NCBI GenBank assembly: GCA_041737175.1
Contig: JBGSSF010000023.1
Span: 186,001-250,000 of the forward strand
Source: UBA5072 sp041737175
GTDB lineage: Bacteria; Bacteroidota; Bacteroidia; Bacteroidales; UBA10428
DNA length: 64,000 nt
Reading direction: 5' to 3'
The notes beneath the pieces are model-generated. The model had not been told where the DNA came from. It saw only the letters and a list, made by a program, of their open reading frames with translations, and ran no database searches. Positions within the stretch are counted from its first letter, which is position 1. Each line of letters starts with the position of its first letter. This document shows positions 1 through 9,493 of the stretch, one piece after another. A program made the position numbers and the translations under genes.

Positions 1-1
1 C

Positions 2-79
2 AGGCTATACTGGTACAGCGTGTTGCCCTTCCATGGCCTTATTTTCAGCGGAATGATCAGGAATATTGCCAAGGCTTAA
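2..79 (+). CDS. C-terminal end of a DUF2867-type protein (partial, runs off left edge)
   Basis: An open frame enters from the left edge and stops at a TAA at 77-79. Its last 25 residues (RLYWYSVLPFHGLIFSGMIR followed by NIAKA) have the YWY...PFH..IF.GM pattern that I recall from the end of DUF2867 proteins, which are often fused to an NAD(P)-binding SDR-like domain. Only the tail is visible, so the N-terminal domain and the function cannot be seen. It lies 35 bp upstream of the next gene on the same strand and could share its transcript. Confidence 0.5.
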   Translation, partial: RLYWYSVLPFHGLIFSGMIRNIAKA

Positions 80-114
80 GGAATAGTATTTAACTAAAAA
101 GGATTCATAGGGAT

Positions 115-588
115 ATGGATGTAAAAACCGGCCTCCCGGAGTTTCTGGATATTGCCCTTCAGACCAGTCGTTTTGGTGTGCTGGCGACAGAAGGTAAAGG
201 TCAACCGCAAGTCAGCCAGATTGCAATAACACCGGTGAAGGGATTCAGCCAGCTGGTGTTTGCCACCTATCGCAATACGCACAAGTTCCGCAACCTGATA
301 ACTAATGGAAAAGTAGCTGTTCTCCTTTCAGGAGGCGATTCAGACATCCCGGGTATTCAAAATGGCTCCGTTGTAACTGCAGTCGGTCATGCCGAGGAGA
401 TCGGGATCACCAACTATCATGCGGCATTAAAAGCTCATATCAACAGGCATCCTGAGTTGATGACCTTCCTGGGATCATCAGATTGTGCACTCGTCCTGAT
501 CAACGTGGAAAAGTACCAGATTGTGCAGGGAATTGAGCAGGTCACCTGGTTGTCTGTTGAAGATTTGGACGGATTTGTTAAAAAATGA
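115..588 (+). CDS. Pyridoxamine 5'-phosphate oxidase-fold (PPOX) flavin-binding protein
   Basis: This 157-residue protein resembles the split-barrel PPOX/FMN-binding family. The N-terminal part (about residues 8-100) has the usual pattern of a short helix, a strand with FGVLATEGKGQPQVS, and then a strand with FATYRNTHKFRNL followed by KVAVLLSGG. Family members bind FMN, F420 or haem and reduce or sense small molecules; the substrate cannot be read here. The ATG at 115 is the only good start and gives normal family length. A bidirectional terminator follows directly. It is probably cytoplasmic, as no signal peptide is seen. It could also be a HugZ-like or general-stress-type PPOX protein. Confidence 0.75.
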   Translation: MDVKTGLPEFLDIALQTSRFGVLATEGKGQPQVSQIAITPVKGFSQLVFATYRNTHKFRNLITNGKVAVLLSGGDSDIPGIQNGSVVTAVGHAEEIGITNYHAALKAHINRHPELMTFLGSSDCALVLINVEKYQIVQGIEQVTWLSVEDLDGFVKK

Positions 589-605
589 AAAGTTAAAATA
601 TTCAG

Positions 606-636
606 AAAAAGAGGTTGTCCTAAGACAACCTCTTTT
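606..636. terminator. Bidirectional rho-independent terminator
   Basis: A perfect stem (AGAGGTTGTC / GACAACCTCT, loop CTAA) is flanked by A-runs on the left and T-runs on the right, so it can act on both strands. It sits between the convergent PPOX and fasciclin genes. Confidence 0.85.
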
Positions 637-653
637 ATATCCAACTGATATAA

Positions 654-1166
654 TTATTTCGGGAGCACCACGCCATCAATGACATGCACAACGCCGTTAG
701 AACCCTTCAAATCTGCTGCTACAACGTAGGCAGATTTACCTGATTCATCAGTAAGTTTTACCTTGTCCATTTCCAAAGAGGCTGTTAATTTGCCTCCGCT
801 AACGGTAGTTAATTCCGCTTTCCCATTACCAGCCTTGATAGCGGCAACCACTGCAGCTGCATCAAGATTTCCGGCAACAACGTGATAGGTGAGAATCTTG
901 GCAAGTTGGGCCTTGTTTTCCGGTTTTAACAAGCTGGCTACCGTACCTTCGGGTAGTTTATCAAAAGCGGCATTGGTCGGTGCAAATACGGTAAAGGGTC
1001 CCTTGCCCTTTAAGGTAGACACGAGATCGGCTGCTTTAACGGCGGCAACCAGCGTTGTATGATCCGCAGATCCAATAGCGATGTCTACAACATCTTTTCC
1101 CTGGCTGAAAGCACTTATGGAAGAAGCGACGGCGATCAAAACGATAAATAGCTTTTTCATATTCAT
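654..1166 (-). CDS. Secreted fasciclin (FAS1) domain protein
   Basis: This 170-residue protein has a signal peptide (about residues 1-21, ending ...SISAFSQG) and a single FAS1 domain. The H1 motif GPFTVFAPTNAAFDKLP and the H2-like segment LTYHVVAG are clear, and the C-terminus GVVHVIDGVVLPK is the usual FAS1 end. FAS1 domains mediate adhesion or small-molecule binding at the cell surface; the ligand here is unknown. A second in-frame ATG (MKK, 1160) is equally plausible as the start. It stands alone, convergent with the PPOX gene. Confidence 0.9.
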   Translation of the reverse strand: MNMKKLFIVLIAVASSISAFSQGKDVVDIAIGSADHTTLVAAVKAADLVSTLKGKGPFTVFAPTNAAFDKLPEGTVASLLKPENKAQLAKILTYHVVAGNLDAAAVVAAIKAGNGKAELTTVSGGKLTASLEMDKVKLTDESGKSAYVVAADLKGSNGVVHVIDGVVLPK

Positions 1167-1253
1167 ATTGTTTAAAATTTTATAATTAAATATTAAACAG
1201 AACAGGGAAGGAATTGTTCGCCCTTTGGATTATAATTTCTTTTCCTAAGTGGG

Positions 1254-1284
1254 TTTTCATTTCGCGTCAGATTAATTATATTTG
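1254..1284 (+). promoter_or_regulatory. Bacteroidota-type promoter (TTTT-N19-TATATTTG)
   Basis: A perfect -7 box TATATTTG (1277-1284) lies 19 bp after TTTT (1254-1257), one base from the -33 consensus TTTG. It is 80 bp upstream of the lipoprotein gene at 1365. Confidence 0.65.
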
Positions 1285-1364
1285 TCTAGGTCAGTTGTAT
1301 TTCATGTTTGGATTGGGAAGGATAGGATATTCCGATGTAAGGACAATCATAACCTTTAAATACT

Positions 1365-2258
1365 ATGAAAAAACGCTTATCTCATAACGCTGTATTCAGC
1401 TTCTTGACGATTGGCGTTCTTCTGAACGCATGCGTTTCGTTTGAAAACGGCTGGAATGTTGCGATTCCAAATGAAAATTCTGAAAATCCTGAACAAATTC
1501 TTGAAAAGGTTGCTCAATTGGAATCCGAAGCTGATAATGCCGAATCTGTGGAATTGTTGCTGAATACCTTGAAAGAACTTGAAAAGGTTGATCCGGCAAA
1601 TTACCTTGCGCTTTGGAAAATCGGGAATTATAATATTTTAATGGGAGCAGCTTATTCAGACAAAAAGAGGGATAGAAAAAAACATTATCGTGAGGCGATA
1701 CAATATTGTGAGAAGGCGATGTTCACCAATGCGGATTTTAAATCAACAGTTCTGGATGGCGTTGACATATGCTCCGCATGCTCAAAGCTTACGCTTCATG
1801 AGATTGATGCTATGGGCTATTGGTATACCGCGAGGTTTTATTATTTTAAAGATTGTTTGTCACCCCTGGGCAGACTTTTCAATACGCACATTGTGATCGA
1901 CAACAACACCATGATCGAACGAATCGACCAGTTGGATTCCACCTGGGCCGGTGGTGGCAATTATTTTTCAAGAGCTTTGTATTATATTGCTGTTCCGGAG
2001 CGGTTTGGCGGCAGTAAAGAGCGTGCTGATCAGGAATTCGGAAAAGCCATCAAAACCGGTCCTGATTATCTGGTGAACCGTTGGGGCCGGGCCAAATATC
2101 TGTACAGCATTACCGGCAACAAAGCAGGATTTGTATCAGATATGGAATGGGTACTGCAGCAGGATCCAAGAAATTCAGGTAATACATATCCCTGGAATAT
2201 TTATTTTCAAAGAGATGCAAGAAGCGTGTTAGCCAGTGGGGATGATCTTGTGCATTAG
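1365..2258 (+). CDS. Lipoprotein related to the TatT/TRAP-T tetratricopeptide family
   Basis: This 297-residue protein has a type II signal peptide with lipobox LLNAC (Cys23), so it is probably a membrane-anchored lipoprotein. The body is helical and repeat-like. The segment YYIAVPERFGGSKERADQEF followed by ...GKAIKTGP and a closing helix matches the TRAP-transporter T-component (TatT) type of TPR protein, a periplasmic partner of some transporters in spirochaetes. No TRAP transporter gene is nearby, so a transport role is not supported by context. It is convergent with the ABC gene, with only 13 bp between the stops. Family assignment is moderate; the role is unknown. Confidence 0.6.
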   Translation: MKKRLSHNAVFSFLTIGVLLNACVSFENGWNVAIPNENSENPEQILEKVAQLESEADNAESVELLLNTLKELEKVDPANYLALWKIGNYNILMGAAYSDKKRDRKKHYREAIQYCEKAMFTNADFKSTVLDGVDICSACSKLTLHEIDAMGYWYTARFYYFKDCLSPLGRLFNTHIVIDNNTMIERIDQLDSTWAGGGNYFSRALYYIAVPERFGGSKERADQEFGKAIKTGPDYLVNRWGRAKYLYSITGNKAGFVSDMEWVLQQDPRNSGNTYPWNIYFQRDARSVLASGDDLVH

Positions 2259-2271
2259 TTCAGGCATTTTG

Positions 2272-5200
2272 CTAGGTAATCTTCATCAGCCGGTCAAGTT
2301 TTAATCGGTTTAACCTGTTCAGGCGAATTGTTTCGAAATAGTCAAGGATCCTGCGTATCGCATCAGAATACAGAAAGATAAGCGACAATAGGTTAAAAAT
2401 CCAGGTCAGCGTCATGTTAAACCAGAATGTATCAACTTTCAGGCTAAAGATACGTTTAACAGGTGCATAAAAATGTGCTCTCCCATTATTTCTTAAAGGT
2501 TCCCTGTAAACCGCATTTTTTTTGGATATCATTTCACCATCGCGAAGGATATAATGCTGTATCTCTTTTTCTTGGGTAACAACAGTAGCAAGTTGTCTGT
2601 TATCATATTTCTGTCGGAAAGCCATTACCTGATCTTTACCACCCAATTCTGAAACCAGCTGATTGTAAATGGAATCGCGTTCACCAACTGCACGGTTATA
2701 TCGATTTCTGTAAATGATCCCTGCGCGGTCAAGAAAGGCAGTTATGCTTGCGTTTAATGCGGGTCTGTAAAAGGGATGACTTATACTATCCATGAATGGG
2801 GGTCTTTTACTGCCAATATCCTGGATGATCTTATCCATTTCACTGTGCAATAGCTTCAGGTTGTTTAAATACCTGAGACTATCCACCCTGTTGTAATACA
2901 GATCTCTGGTATCATCGGCAATCTCAACCAATCCCGGTATTGTATATGACCTGTAATAGCCTGCATTCCTGGCTTTGGATTCAGCATCATAAAAATACCG
3001 GGTATACCGGTTATTTTTATACTGGTTTACGGCCAAAGCTTCATAGGTCCATCGGGATGCCATATTATCACCAATAATGGGGACCTCCTTTTCATTGGCA
3101 ATTGTATGATGCATCTTACTGAAATCAATAATAACACCGCTGAAAAGAAGCTGGGGGACAAGGATTAGCGGGACCAGTATGTATATCGTAATCACGGATT
3201 TGAATCCGGAAGATATATTCAGGCCTACCAGATTTGACCAGCATGAAGCAGTGAATAGCACAAACCAGTAGGGGAATAGCATACCCTTGATTTCCAGCAT
3301 TGAATTGCTTATTAGCACAAAAACGAGTGTCTGAAAGGCTGAGATCATAAAAAGGATCGATATTTTTGAGAGCAGGTAACTCGAGCGACTGAGATTAAGG
3401 AACTTCTCACGCTTTAAAATCTTACGGTCCTTAAAAATCTCCTCGGCACTGATTACGAGTCCGAGAAACAATGCTACAATCACCGCCATTAACAGAAAAG
3501 CCGGTAGACCAGCATTCTGACCGAAAACATATCGGGGTATCCCGTTGACAAAATTGAAGTTCTTGGAAAAAAAAGCCAGGATAAATGCCAGGATTGGAGC
3601 TTCAAGCGCCACGATCACCATATATTGTTTATTGTAGTATTTGGCCAGCAAATCACGTTTCAAATAGATGGTGAATTGTTCGAAATGGCCGGGAGTTTTA
3701 AAATTACTTTTCGGGATGGAAGAATCATGCTCTCTTTCAATCAGTTTAGTCTTTGCATCAATGTTTTTCAGAAATCGCTGGTACCATAATTCCGGACTGA
3801 TCTTGCGCTGCCGGGTCAAACGCCCGTTTGCATCCACTTCACGGGACTCTATGATTCTTAATATCTCATCGACGTTAATATTGCCGCAGTTCAGGCATTC
3901 GGTTTCCTCGGCATCGGCATAACGGGCGGCCTGTTTAAAATAGGTGATGGCACCTATGGGATGCCCATAGTAAACCATCCTTCCTCCCTGGTCCATAACC
4001 AGTAATTTGTCGAACATTTTAAAAACATCGGAAGACGGTTGATGGATGTTGGCAATAACAAGTTTGCCCTTGATAGTCTGCTTTTTAAGCAGGGAAATGA
4101 CATTTTCAGAATCAGCTGAAGACAATCCTGAGGTGGGTTCATCCACGAGCAGGATGGAAGGTTCGCGGATCAGCTCAAGAGCAATATTAAGTCGCTTTCG
4201 CTGACCTCCGCTCAAGATGGTAGTAAAGGCGTCACCCACTGTCAGGTCGCGTGCCTCCAGAAGGTCAAAATCCAGGAGCACTTCTTCGATCAGCGCATGG
4301 ATCTGTTCCTCCTCGTTATCACTGCTGCAAAGCCGGGTATTGAAATAAAGATTCTCATATACAGAAAATTCCTTAATCAAGAGATCATCCTGGGGCACAT
4401 ATCCGATAATGCCTTTGACCTGTTCTTTGTTTTCGTGGATATTCCAACCGTTAATCCTGATCGAGCCTGCCTGTGGTTTGAGGTTCCCGTTCAGAACATT
4501 CAGCAGCGTGGATTTGCCTGACCCACTCCCGCCGATAATACCCACCAGCCTGCCGGATTCTTCGTTCAGACTAAATTTTTTAACGCCATTCTTACTGTTG
4601 AGATAACCAAATTCGATGTCTTCGGCAGTAAATACAAATTTGTTCTCCAGGCTGGCCTGAATGAACTGCCGGGATACCCAGGTGTAATAAAAAGAACCGA
4701 TCAGGGGATTGCGAAGAACTCCGCCGACAGGCCAGATATATGATCTTCCCGGTTCCATCATTTGTCCGTTCATCATCAGCACCATTTTTCCGTAATACCG
4801 CATGACATAGATATTAGCACTTGCTATCCGCAGCACAATAATTTCACTGTCAAGTTTTTCCAGCGCTATTTGCTTGATATGCGGCAAACATTCCGAGTCC
4901 ATCGGCCGGATGAACAGCAAACATTCCTTGTTTATCTTTTCAATCTCTTTCGAGGTAAAAGCTTTTGCATCTGAATATTCGTCCCGGGTTACTTTTAAAC
5001 TGGAAGCTACAATGCCCACAAGGCTTAATTCGTTAGGGTTGTGTTTTTGCCCACTTTGAATAAAGTCAAGCAGGGATATCAGCAAAATGATCTTTTGTTC
5101 ATGCTCCAACTCTTCATTGATCTGCCCGCACAGTTCAATGATCAATTGCTCAGCTTTCGTTTGTTGCAAGGTATTATCCGTGCGTATGGAATCGATATTC

Positions 5201-5382
5201 AGTTGTTGGAAATACCTGACCTGCTCATCAAAAAAATTGATGTATTTTAAGACTATCTCATAACTATACTGTTTGTCAAGGTAATCCATAACAATATTGC
5301 GCTTTATTGCCGATTCATCTTCTTTGATGTTGGAAACGATGGCGAATAAACGCATCAGTTCTTTAAGCATTAATTCATTCAT
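2272..5382 (-). CDS. ABCG-like ABC transporter, ATPase fused to ABC-2 membrane domain
   Basis: This 1036-residue half-transporter has a helical N-terminal region (about 1-130, perhaps TerB-like), a linker (130-250), an ABC ATPase and an ABC-2 type membrane part. Walker A is GGSGSGKST (about 283), the signature LSGGQRKRLN is near 389 and Walker B ILLVDEPTSG near 411. Membrane helices cluster around 590-790. A soluble segment of about 200 residues then precedes a last helix near 1000. The ATPase-first order is the ABCG/White layout; such proteins are common in Bacteroidota but their substrates are mostly unknown. No partner gene adjoins it. Two fragments of a diverged second copy lie at 9227-9334. 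Confidence 0.88.
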   Translation of the reverse strand: MNELMLKELMRLFAIVSNIKEDESAIKRNIVMDYLDKQYSYEIVLKYINFFDEQVRYFQQLNIDSIRTDNTLQQTKAEQLIIELCGQINEELEHEQKIILLISLLDFIQSGQKHNPNELSLVGIVASSLKVTRDEYSDAKAFTSKEIEKINKECLLFIRPMDSECLPHIKQIALEKLDSEIIVLRIASANIYVMRYYGKMVLMMNGQMMEPGRSYIWPVGGVLRNPLIGSFYYTWVSRQFIQASLENKFVFTAEDIEFGYLNSKNGVKKFSLNEESGRLVGIIGGSGSGKSTLLNVLNGNLKPQAGSIRINGWNIHENKEQVKGIIGYVPQDDLLIKEFSVYENLYFNTRLCSSDNEEEQIHALIEEVLLDFDLLEARDLTVGDAFTTILSGGQRKRLNIALELIREPSILLVDEPTSGLSSADSENVISLLKKQTIKGKLVIANIHQPSSDVFKMFDKLLVMDQGGRMVYYGHPIGAITYFKQAARYADAEETECLNCGNINVDEILRIIESREVDANGRLTRQRKISPELWYQRFLKNIDAKTKLIEREHDSSIPKSNFKTPGHFEQFTIYLKRDLLAKYYNKQYMVIVALEAPILAFILAFFSKNFNFVNGIPRYVFGQNAGLPAFLLMAVIVALFLGLVISAEEIFKDRKILKREKFLNLSRSSYLLSKISILFMISAFQTLVFVLISNSMLEIKGMLFPYWFVLFTASCWSNLVGLNISSGFKSVITIYILVPLILVPQLLFSGVIIDFSKMHHTIANEKEVPIIGDNMASRWTYEALAVNQYKNNRYTRYFYDAESKARNAGYYRSYTIPGLVEIADDTRDLYYNRVDSLRYLNNLKLLHSEMDKIIQDIGSKRPPFMDSISHPFYRPALNASITAFLDRAGIIYRNRYNRAVGERDSIYNQLVSELGGKDQVMAFRQKYDNRQLATVVTQEKEIQHYILRDGEMISKKNAVYREPLRNNGRAHFYAPVKRIFSLKVDTFWFNMTLTWIFNLLSLIFLYSDAIRRILDYFETIRLNRLNRLKLDRLMKIT

Positions 5383-5510
5383 TGGGCAAAGATTATGTCT
5401 GTAAAGTGGTTATAAGAATCCCTGTTGGGCACGATGCAATTCTTAAATTTGTTATCATGCTGACAAATAAATTAACAGCTATTCATAATGACCTGGTGAA
5501 GCATACTTAT

Positions 5511-5518
5511 CAAATATA
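5511..5518 (-). promoter_or_regulatory. Possible -7 box for the ABC transporter gene
   Basis: On the minus strand this reads TATATTTG, a perfect Bacteroidota -7 box, about 130 bp upstream of the ABC start. No -33 TTTG is found at 19 bp, so this is tentative. I see nothing else in 5383-5651. Confidence 0.35.
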
Positions 5519-5651
5519 AGGATTGTTATTGTTTCTACCTGCACATGGCTTCGGAAACAGCAGAGAAAAGGTTCGGAAGAATTACGAGAGATTTAAAGCT
5601 AAACTCAGTAACAAACACCCAGCAAGTTCCAGTGGAGTGTTGTCAGTCATA

Positions 5652-8600
5652 TCAGGGCAATTTGACGATTTTTTGGGAGGCCAGGTTCTTGTTGCCCATT
5701 AACCGTAAATGATAGATGCCGGCACCTGACGAGGTTCCGCTTCCTTCGTTACCGGACCAGTCGATCCAATAAGCCCCGGCCTCAAGGTAATGATCAACGA
5801 GAAGAGCCACCAGCCTGCCCTGCATATCCACCACCTCCAGCCGGTAATGACCATTGGCCTGAACTTCGAAGCGGATGGTGGTATAATCGCGGAAGGGATT
5901 GGGAAAGCAGTCGAGCACCGGATTGAGGCCTTCCGGCAGGAGCACTTCCGTATTGTCCTCCGTCATGGAATTGATTCTGCCGGGAGTACCCCCGATGAGT
6001 TTTGCCTTCCAGTTCTCCCCCTTGCCATTATCGTCACCGGGGTGGATCAGCTCGATGGTGGCCCCGGTTCCCAGCGCCTGAGTCGGCCAGGGCGGCTGAA
6101 CCATGTAGTTCACCACATCCATGAGTTGCCGCTGCGCATCGTAGAGGAGGAGAGACTCACCCGCGCTGCTGATGCCGAAAGACAGTTCCCCGGTAAGATT
6201 TTTGATCTCCGGATTATAGTAACGGAAGCTTTCCTCGTCACGGCAGATCACGATGAAATCACCCGGTGCCAGCCAGGTGTTCGCCGGAAACACATACCCT
6301 GAATCCATATCCCCGTCGGTAAGCAGCCAGCCGCAAAGATCCACCGTGGCAACCCCGCTGTTCACCAGTTCGATCCAGTCCTTCGTGTCCCGCTCCGGTG
6401 ACGATTGATAATTGATCTCATTGATGACCACCGACCGCTCTTCGGGAGCGGCCCTGGTAAAAACCGCCCGGAATTCTCCGGCGGCCGACATGTTATAGGT
6501 GATGTCGGGGTGGTTGGCGTAAACACTGCCGGTCCACTGCACGAACTTATACCCCGGCTTCGGAATGGCCTTCAGGCGGATGGGGATATTACGGAAATAA
6601 ATCCCTGTGAATGGATAGGCTTCCGGACGGATGGTGTTCAGCTCCACATAACCTCCCTGGTCCGGAACCGAAATTTGAACCATGAGCTGCTCACCCAGGT
6701 TGAAAATATCCTGCATATGCTGCCGGCAATACGAAGGACGGTAATTCCCGAAAGCCTTGCGGTTGCTGATCCGCCCTTGCCATTCGTCGATGTTCCCCCA
6801 CCAACGGTTGAAGGTATGGACCATTTCATTTCGGTACAATCGATACAAAGAATCCAGGTCCGATGCCACCCGTGAAGGATGAAAATCGAGGTTAAGCCGG
6901 TCACAATACTGGATGATGAAATTGTTCCGGAAGTCAGGGTTGGTGACCATCCTGCGCAGGAAAAGGGTTGACCAAGGGGGATTGGGCCAGCCGGGGCCGT
7001 CGGTTGCCAGGGCGAACGCCAGGGTATTCAGCTTGTAATCCTCGGTATTCCACAACCCAAAACCAAAATCGGTATCGTAAATGATCCATCGCCATCTGCT
7101 CGTGGCCAGCCGGGAATTCCAGAATTTTATGTTGTTTGCAGGCCAATCGCAATTATTCAGGTAGATCTGGGTAAGCTGGTATTGAATGAAATTATCGAGG
7201 TCAACTTCCGCGGCTACCCGGTCAAAGTTACTTTCCTGTTGCAACGTGGGTGTGGCATTCAGATAGTCTGTTAGCTCCATGTACCGGGCATTGCTGCCAT
7301 GAACCGGATATCCAGATGTCTCCAGGAGATTCACAGAATCTGCAGGAACATGATGGTTTGACGCGATAAAATGTTCGCTGATCTTTTCCCTTATGTTGAG
7401 TAAACCCCAGTAAGCACCATTAATGTAAACCGCTGCCGGCTGAAACGACTGACGGTCCACCTCCATATCACGGGTGAGCCCGGTCATGAAACAATCGTGA
7501 AACTGCAATCCCAGGTTGTCGTTTCCGGAATTGCGCAGGACAACCGATTCGAACCGTTCAATGGGCTTATCGGCAAAGAACGGGTAATTGAATGATCCCC
7601 TGCCGTAAACTTTCCTGGCGAACAGGGCCAAAGATTTCTGCTCAAAGGCACGCGACCAGGCTCCGTATACCTTCATGCCCGCATCCTGATCGATTTGCCT
7701 TACGCCCTCATTATCGAAGAATTCAACGTGCACGGGTCTCTCCCAATCCATCCAGAAATTGGCATTGAAAAAGGGAAAATCGGCTTGGGCGTGCGGACCA
7801 TAGGCGAAAATTCCGGTCTCAAAATCCCACAGGTTGTCCGGATCGGTGGACAGACAAATTACCGGCACATCGTGGTCAATTCCGGTAATATAGGTGTGTG
7901 AGGCAACCGGACCGGGCAGGGCACTATCGGCCATTACCCTTGCCCGGATTACCTGGCTGCCGGCAATATAAATCGGGCCGGTGTATAAGGCATCTGACCC
8001 GTCTGGCACAGAACCGTCGGTTGTGTAATAAATCGAATCATTTTCCCCGGCACCGGCCAAAGTGACTGTAATTGCTCCGGGATGGATACCGCCGGGAGGT
8101 GACATGGTTACCGGAATAGTAAGCAGATGGGCCTTGCCCTGGCTGGTGTTCGCAGTCCCCGGTGTGGGATGATCATAGTAATACCAGGTCGATGAACCTT
8201 CCGGTCCCCTGCCATAAGCTACATCTGCGGGAAGGGATATTGCCCGCGTGGAGTCGATCAGCCCGCCCAATGGATCAAACAGACAGATGGTTTCCCCGTC
8301 GTTGTCGAGCCTGAAAGAAGCATGCAAGCTGCCGGAAGTTGAAAAATCGAGCCAGGGTGAAACCGTAGACTCTCCACCGCTGATCCTTCCGATAATCAGG
8401 AATGGGATCATTGAAAGATCCGTGGATATGGTATTCAGGTTGTGGACCTCTATGGCCAGGAGGTTTTGCCCTTCCATGATATGGTCCTCCGGGGCCACAA
8501 TGAGAAAGTTTTCCGGCACACCGCCCTGTAACAGTAAGGCCTCATGGTTCTCAGCAGCAGGCTGTTGGAAAGGTGTAACTTCTCCGGGAGAGCCGATGTT

Positions 8601-9191
8601 GGAGCGCGCCACCTCATGCCCGTTCAGATAGGCGACAAAGGCATCATCATAATCCACGCTCAGCACCAGGCTGTCGATACTGCCCGCATCGACAAGCGTA
8701 AAGTTCTTTCTGATGAATACACTCATTACCGGCCCTAATTCCGTGGAATCATCGCCATCACCATAACCGAATCCGGAGGGTCCATCGCTCCAGGATGAAT
8801 CATCATAACCGGTCCCATACCAGGCCGGTCCCATATCCGAAGTCGGCACCAGGTATCTCCATTCGTCTCCCCGGTCAATGATCGTTTGCCAGGAAAGCGG
8901 GGGATTCCTCCGGTTTTTACCTGAGACAAAGACCAGCACATGACCCATGGGCTGGATATACATCTGAGGGAATACCCATTTGCGGGGAAAATCCGGATCA
9001 TCCGAAAGGCTGTACCCCGACAGGTTCATGGTTGTGCTTCCAGTATTAAAGATCTCAACCCAGTCGGAATAATCCCGGTCCTCATCAGCAAAACCGCTGG
9101 CATTCGACGAAAGGAATTCATTGATGCATAACTGTGCCCTGCCCGGAACGGACAGAAGGGCACAAAATAGGAAAAGGATAGAAAGACGCAT
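5652..9191 (-). CDS. Secreted CotH-like protein with lamin-tail domains and T9SS sorting domain
   Basis: This 1179-residue modular protein has a signal peptide (1-19), a lamin-tail domain (about 20-110, INEFLSSN...DWVEIFN), a galactose-binding-like domain (about 115-275), a second lamin-tail-like end (about 285-360), a chitobiase C-terminal-like domain (about 365-445, YYTTDGSVPDG), a CotH-type domain (about 450-880) and an InlB-type repeat (about 880-950). It ends with another lamin-tail domain (about 955-1065, INEINYQSS...DWIELVN) and a type IX sorting domain (about 1105-1179, FPNPF...GIYHLRL...QKIVKL). CotH proteins are atypical kinases in spore formers; whether this one phosphorylates anything is unknown. 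The tail predicts export through the type IX system to the cell surface. Confidence 0.9.
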   Translation of the reverse strand: MRLSILFLFCALLSVPGRAQLCINEFLSSNASGFADEDRDYSDWVEIFNTGSTTMNLSGYSLSDDPDFPRKWVFPQMYIQPMGHVLVFVSGKNRRNPPLSWQTIIDRGDEWRYLVPTSDMGPAWYGTGYDDSSWSDGPSGFGYGDGDDSTELGPVMSVFIRKNFTLVDAGSIDSLVLSVDYDDAFVAYLNGHEVARSNIGSPGEVTPFQQPAAENHEALLLQGGVPENFLIVAPEDHIMEGQNLLAIEVHNLNTISTDLSMIPFLIIGRISGGESTVSPWLDFSTSGSLHASFRLDNDGETICLFDPLGGLIDSTRAISLPADVAYGRGPEGSSTWYYYDHPTPGTANTSQGKAHLLTIPVTMSPPGGIHPGAITVTLAGAGENDSIYYTTDGSVPDGSDALYTGPIYIAGSQVIRARVMADSALPGPVASHTYITGIDHDVPVICLSTDPDNLWDFETGIFAYGPHAQADFPFFNANFWMDWERPVHVEFFDNEGVRQIDQDAGMKVYGAWSRAFEQKSLALFARKVYGRGSFNYPFFADKPIERFESVVLRNSGNDNLGLQFHDCFMTGLTRDMEVDRQSFQPAAVYINGAYWGLLNIREKISEHFIASNHHVPADSVNLLETSGYPVHGSNARYMELTDYLNATPTLQQESNFDRVAAEVDLDNFIQYQLTQIYLNNCDWPANNIKFWNSRLATSRWRWIIYDTDFGFGLWNTEDYKLNTLAFALATDGPGWPNPPWSTLFLRRMVTNPDFRNNFIIQYCDRLNLDFHPSRVASDLDSLYRLYRNEMVHTFNRWWGNIDEWQGRISNRKAFGNYRPSYCRQHMQDIFNLGEQLMVQISVPDQGGYVELNTIRPEAYPFTGIYFRNIPIRLKAIPKPGYKFVQWTGSVYANHPDITYNMSAAGEFRAVFTRAAPEERSVVINEINYQSSPERDTKDWIELVNSGVATVDLCGWLLTDGDMDSGYVFPANTWLAPGDFIVICRDEESFRYYNPEIKNLTGELSFGISSAGESLLLYDAQRQLMDVVNYMVQPPWPTQALGTGATIELIHPGDDNGKGENWKAKLIGGTPGRINSMTEDNTEVLLPEGLNPVLDCFPNPFRDYTTIRFEVQANGHYRLEVVDMQGRLVALLVDHYLEAGAYWIDWSGNEGSGTSSGAGIYHLRLMGNKNLASQKIVKLP

Positions 9192-9226
9192 ACATTAAAA
9201 AGAAGGTGTCAATATAATAAAAACCT

Positions 9227-9334
9227 TTAAGATAGCGGGGCATCTCGTTAATATAGGTGTAATTCTTGGAAAAGAAAGCCAGGATAACTCTCATTTATCT
9301 GCCCGCACAGTTTAATGATCAATTGCTCAGCAAC
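9227..9334 (-). pseudogene. Remnant of a second, internally deleted ABC transporter gene
   Basis: Read on the minus strand, 9330-9297 encodes EQLIIKLCGQINE. It matches 5153-5120 of the ABC gene at 33 of 34 bases by my alignment (residues about 77-90). Directly after it, 9287-9236 encodes AFFSKNYTYINEMPRY and matches 3584-3533 at 42 of 52 bases (residues about 600-617), with conservative changes such as F to Y and V to I. The two pieces lie in the same order as in the intact gene, but about 510 codons between them are missing and the frames do not join. This is the only content recognised in the 302-base gap 9192-9493. Confidence 0.8.
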
Positions 9335-9493
9335 AACTCATTTGATATTTCATCCTCAATAAATCCGGTTGATCCTAAAAATTTTTCTCCTGCCGTTAAA
9401 CCTTTTCCGTTTTTTACCATCCAAGTATGCAACTAACCAAATTATACAGGTTTTTTGCTGTAATTATTACTTATTTAACCAATACGTACAGTT

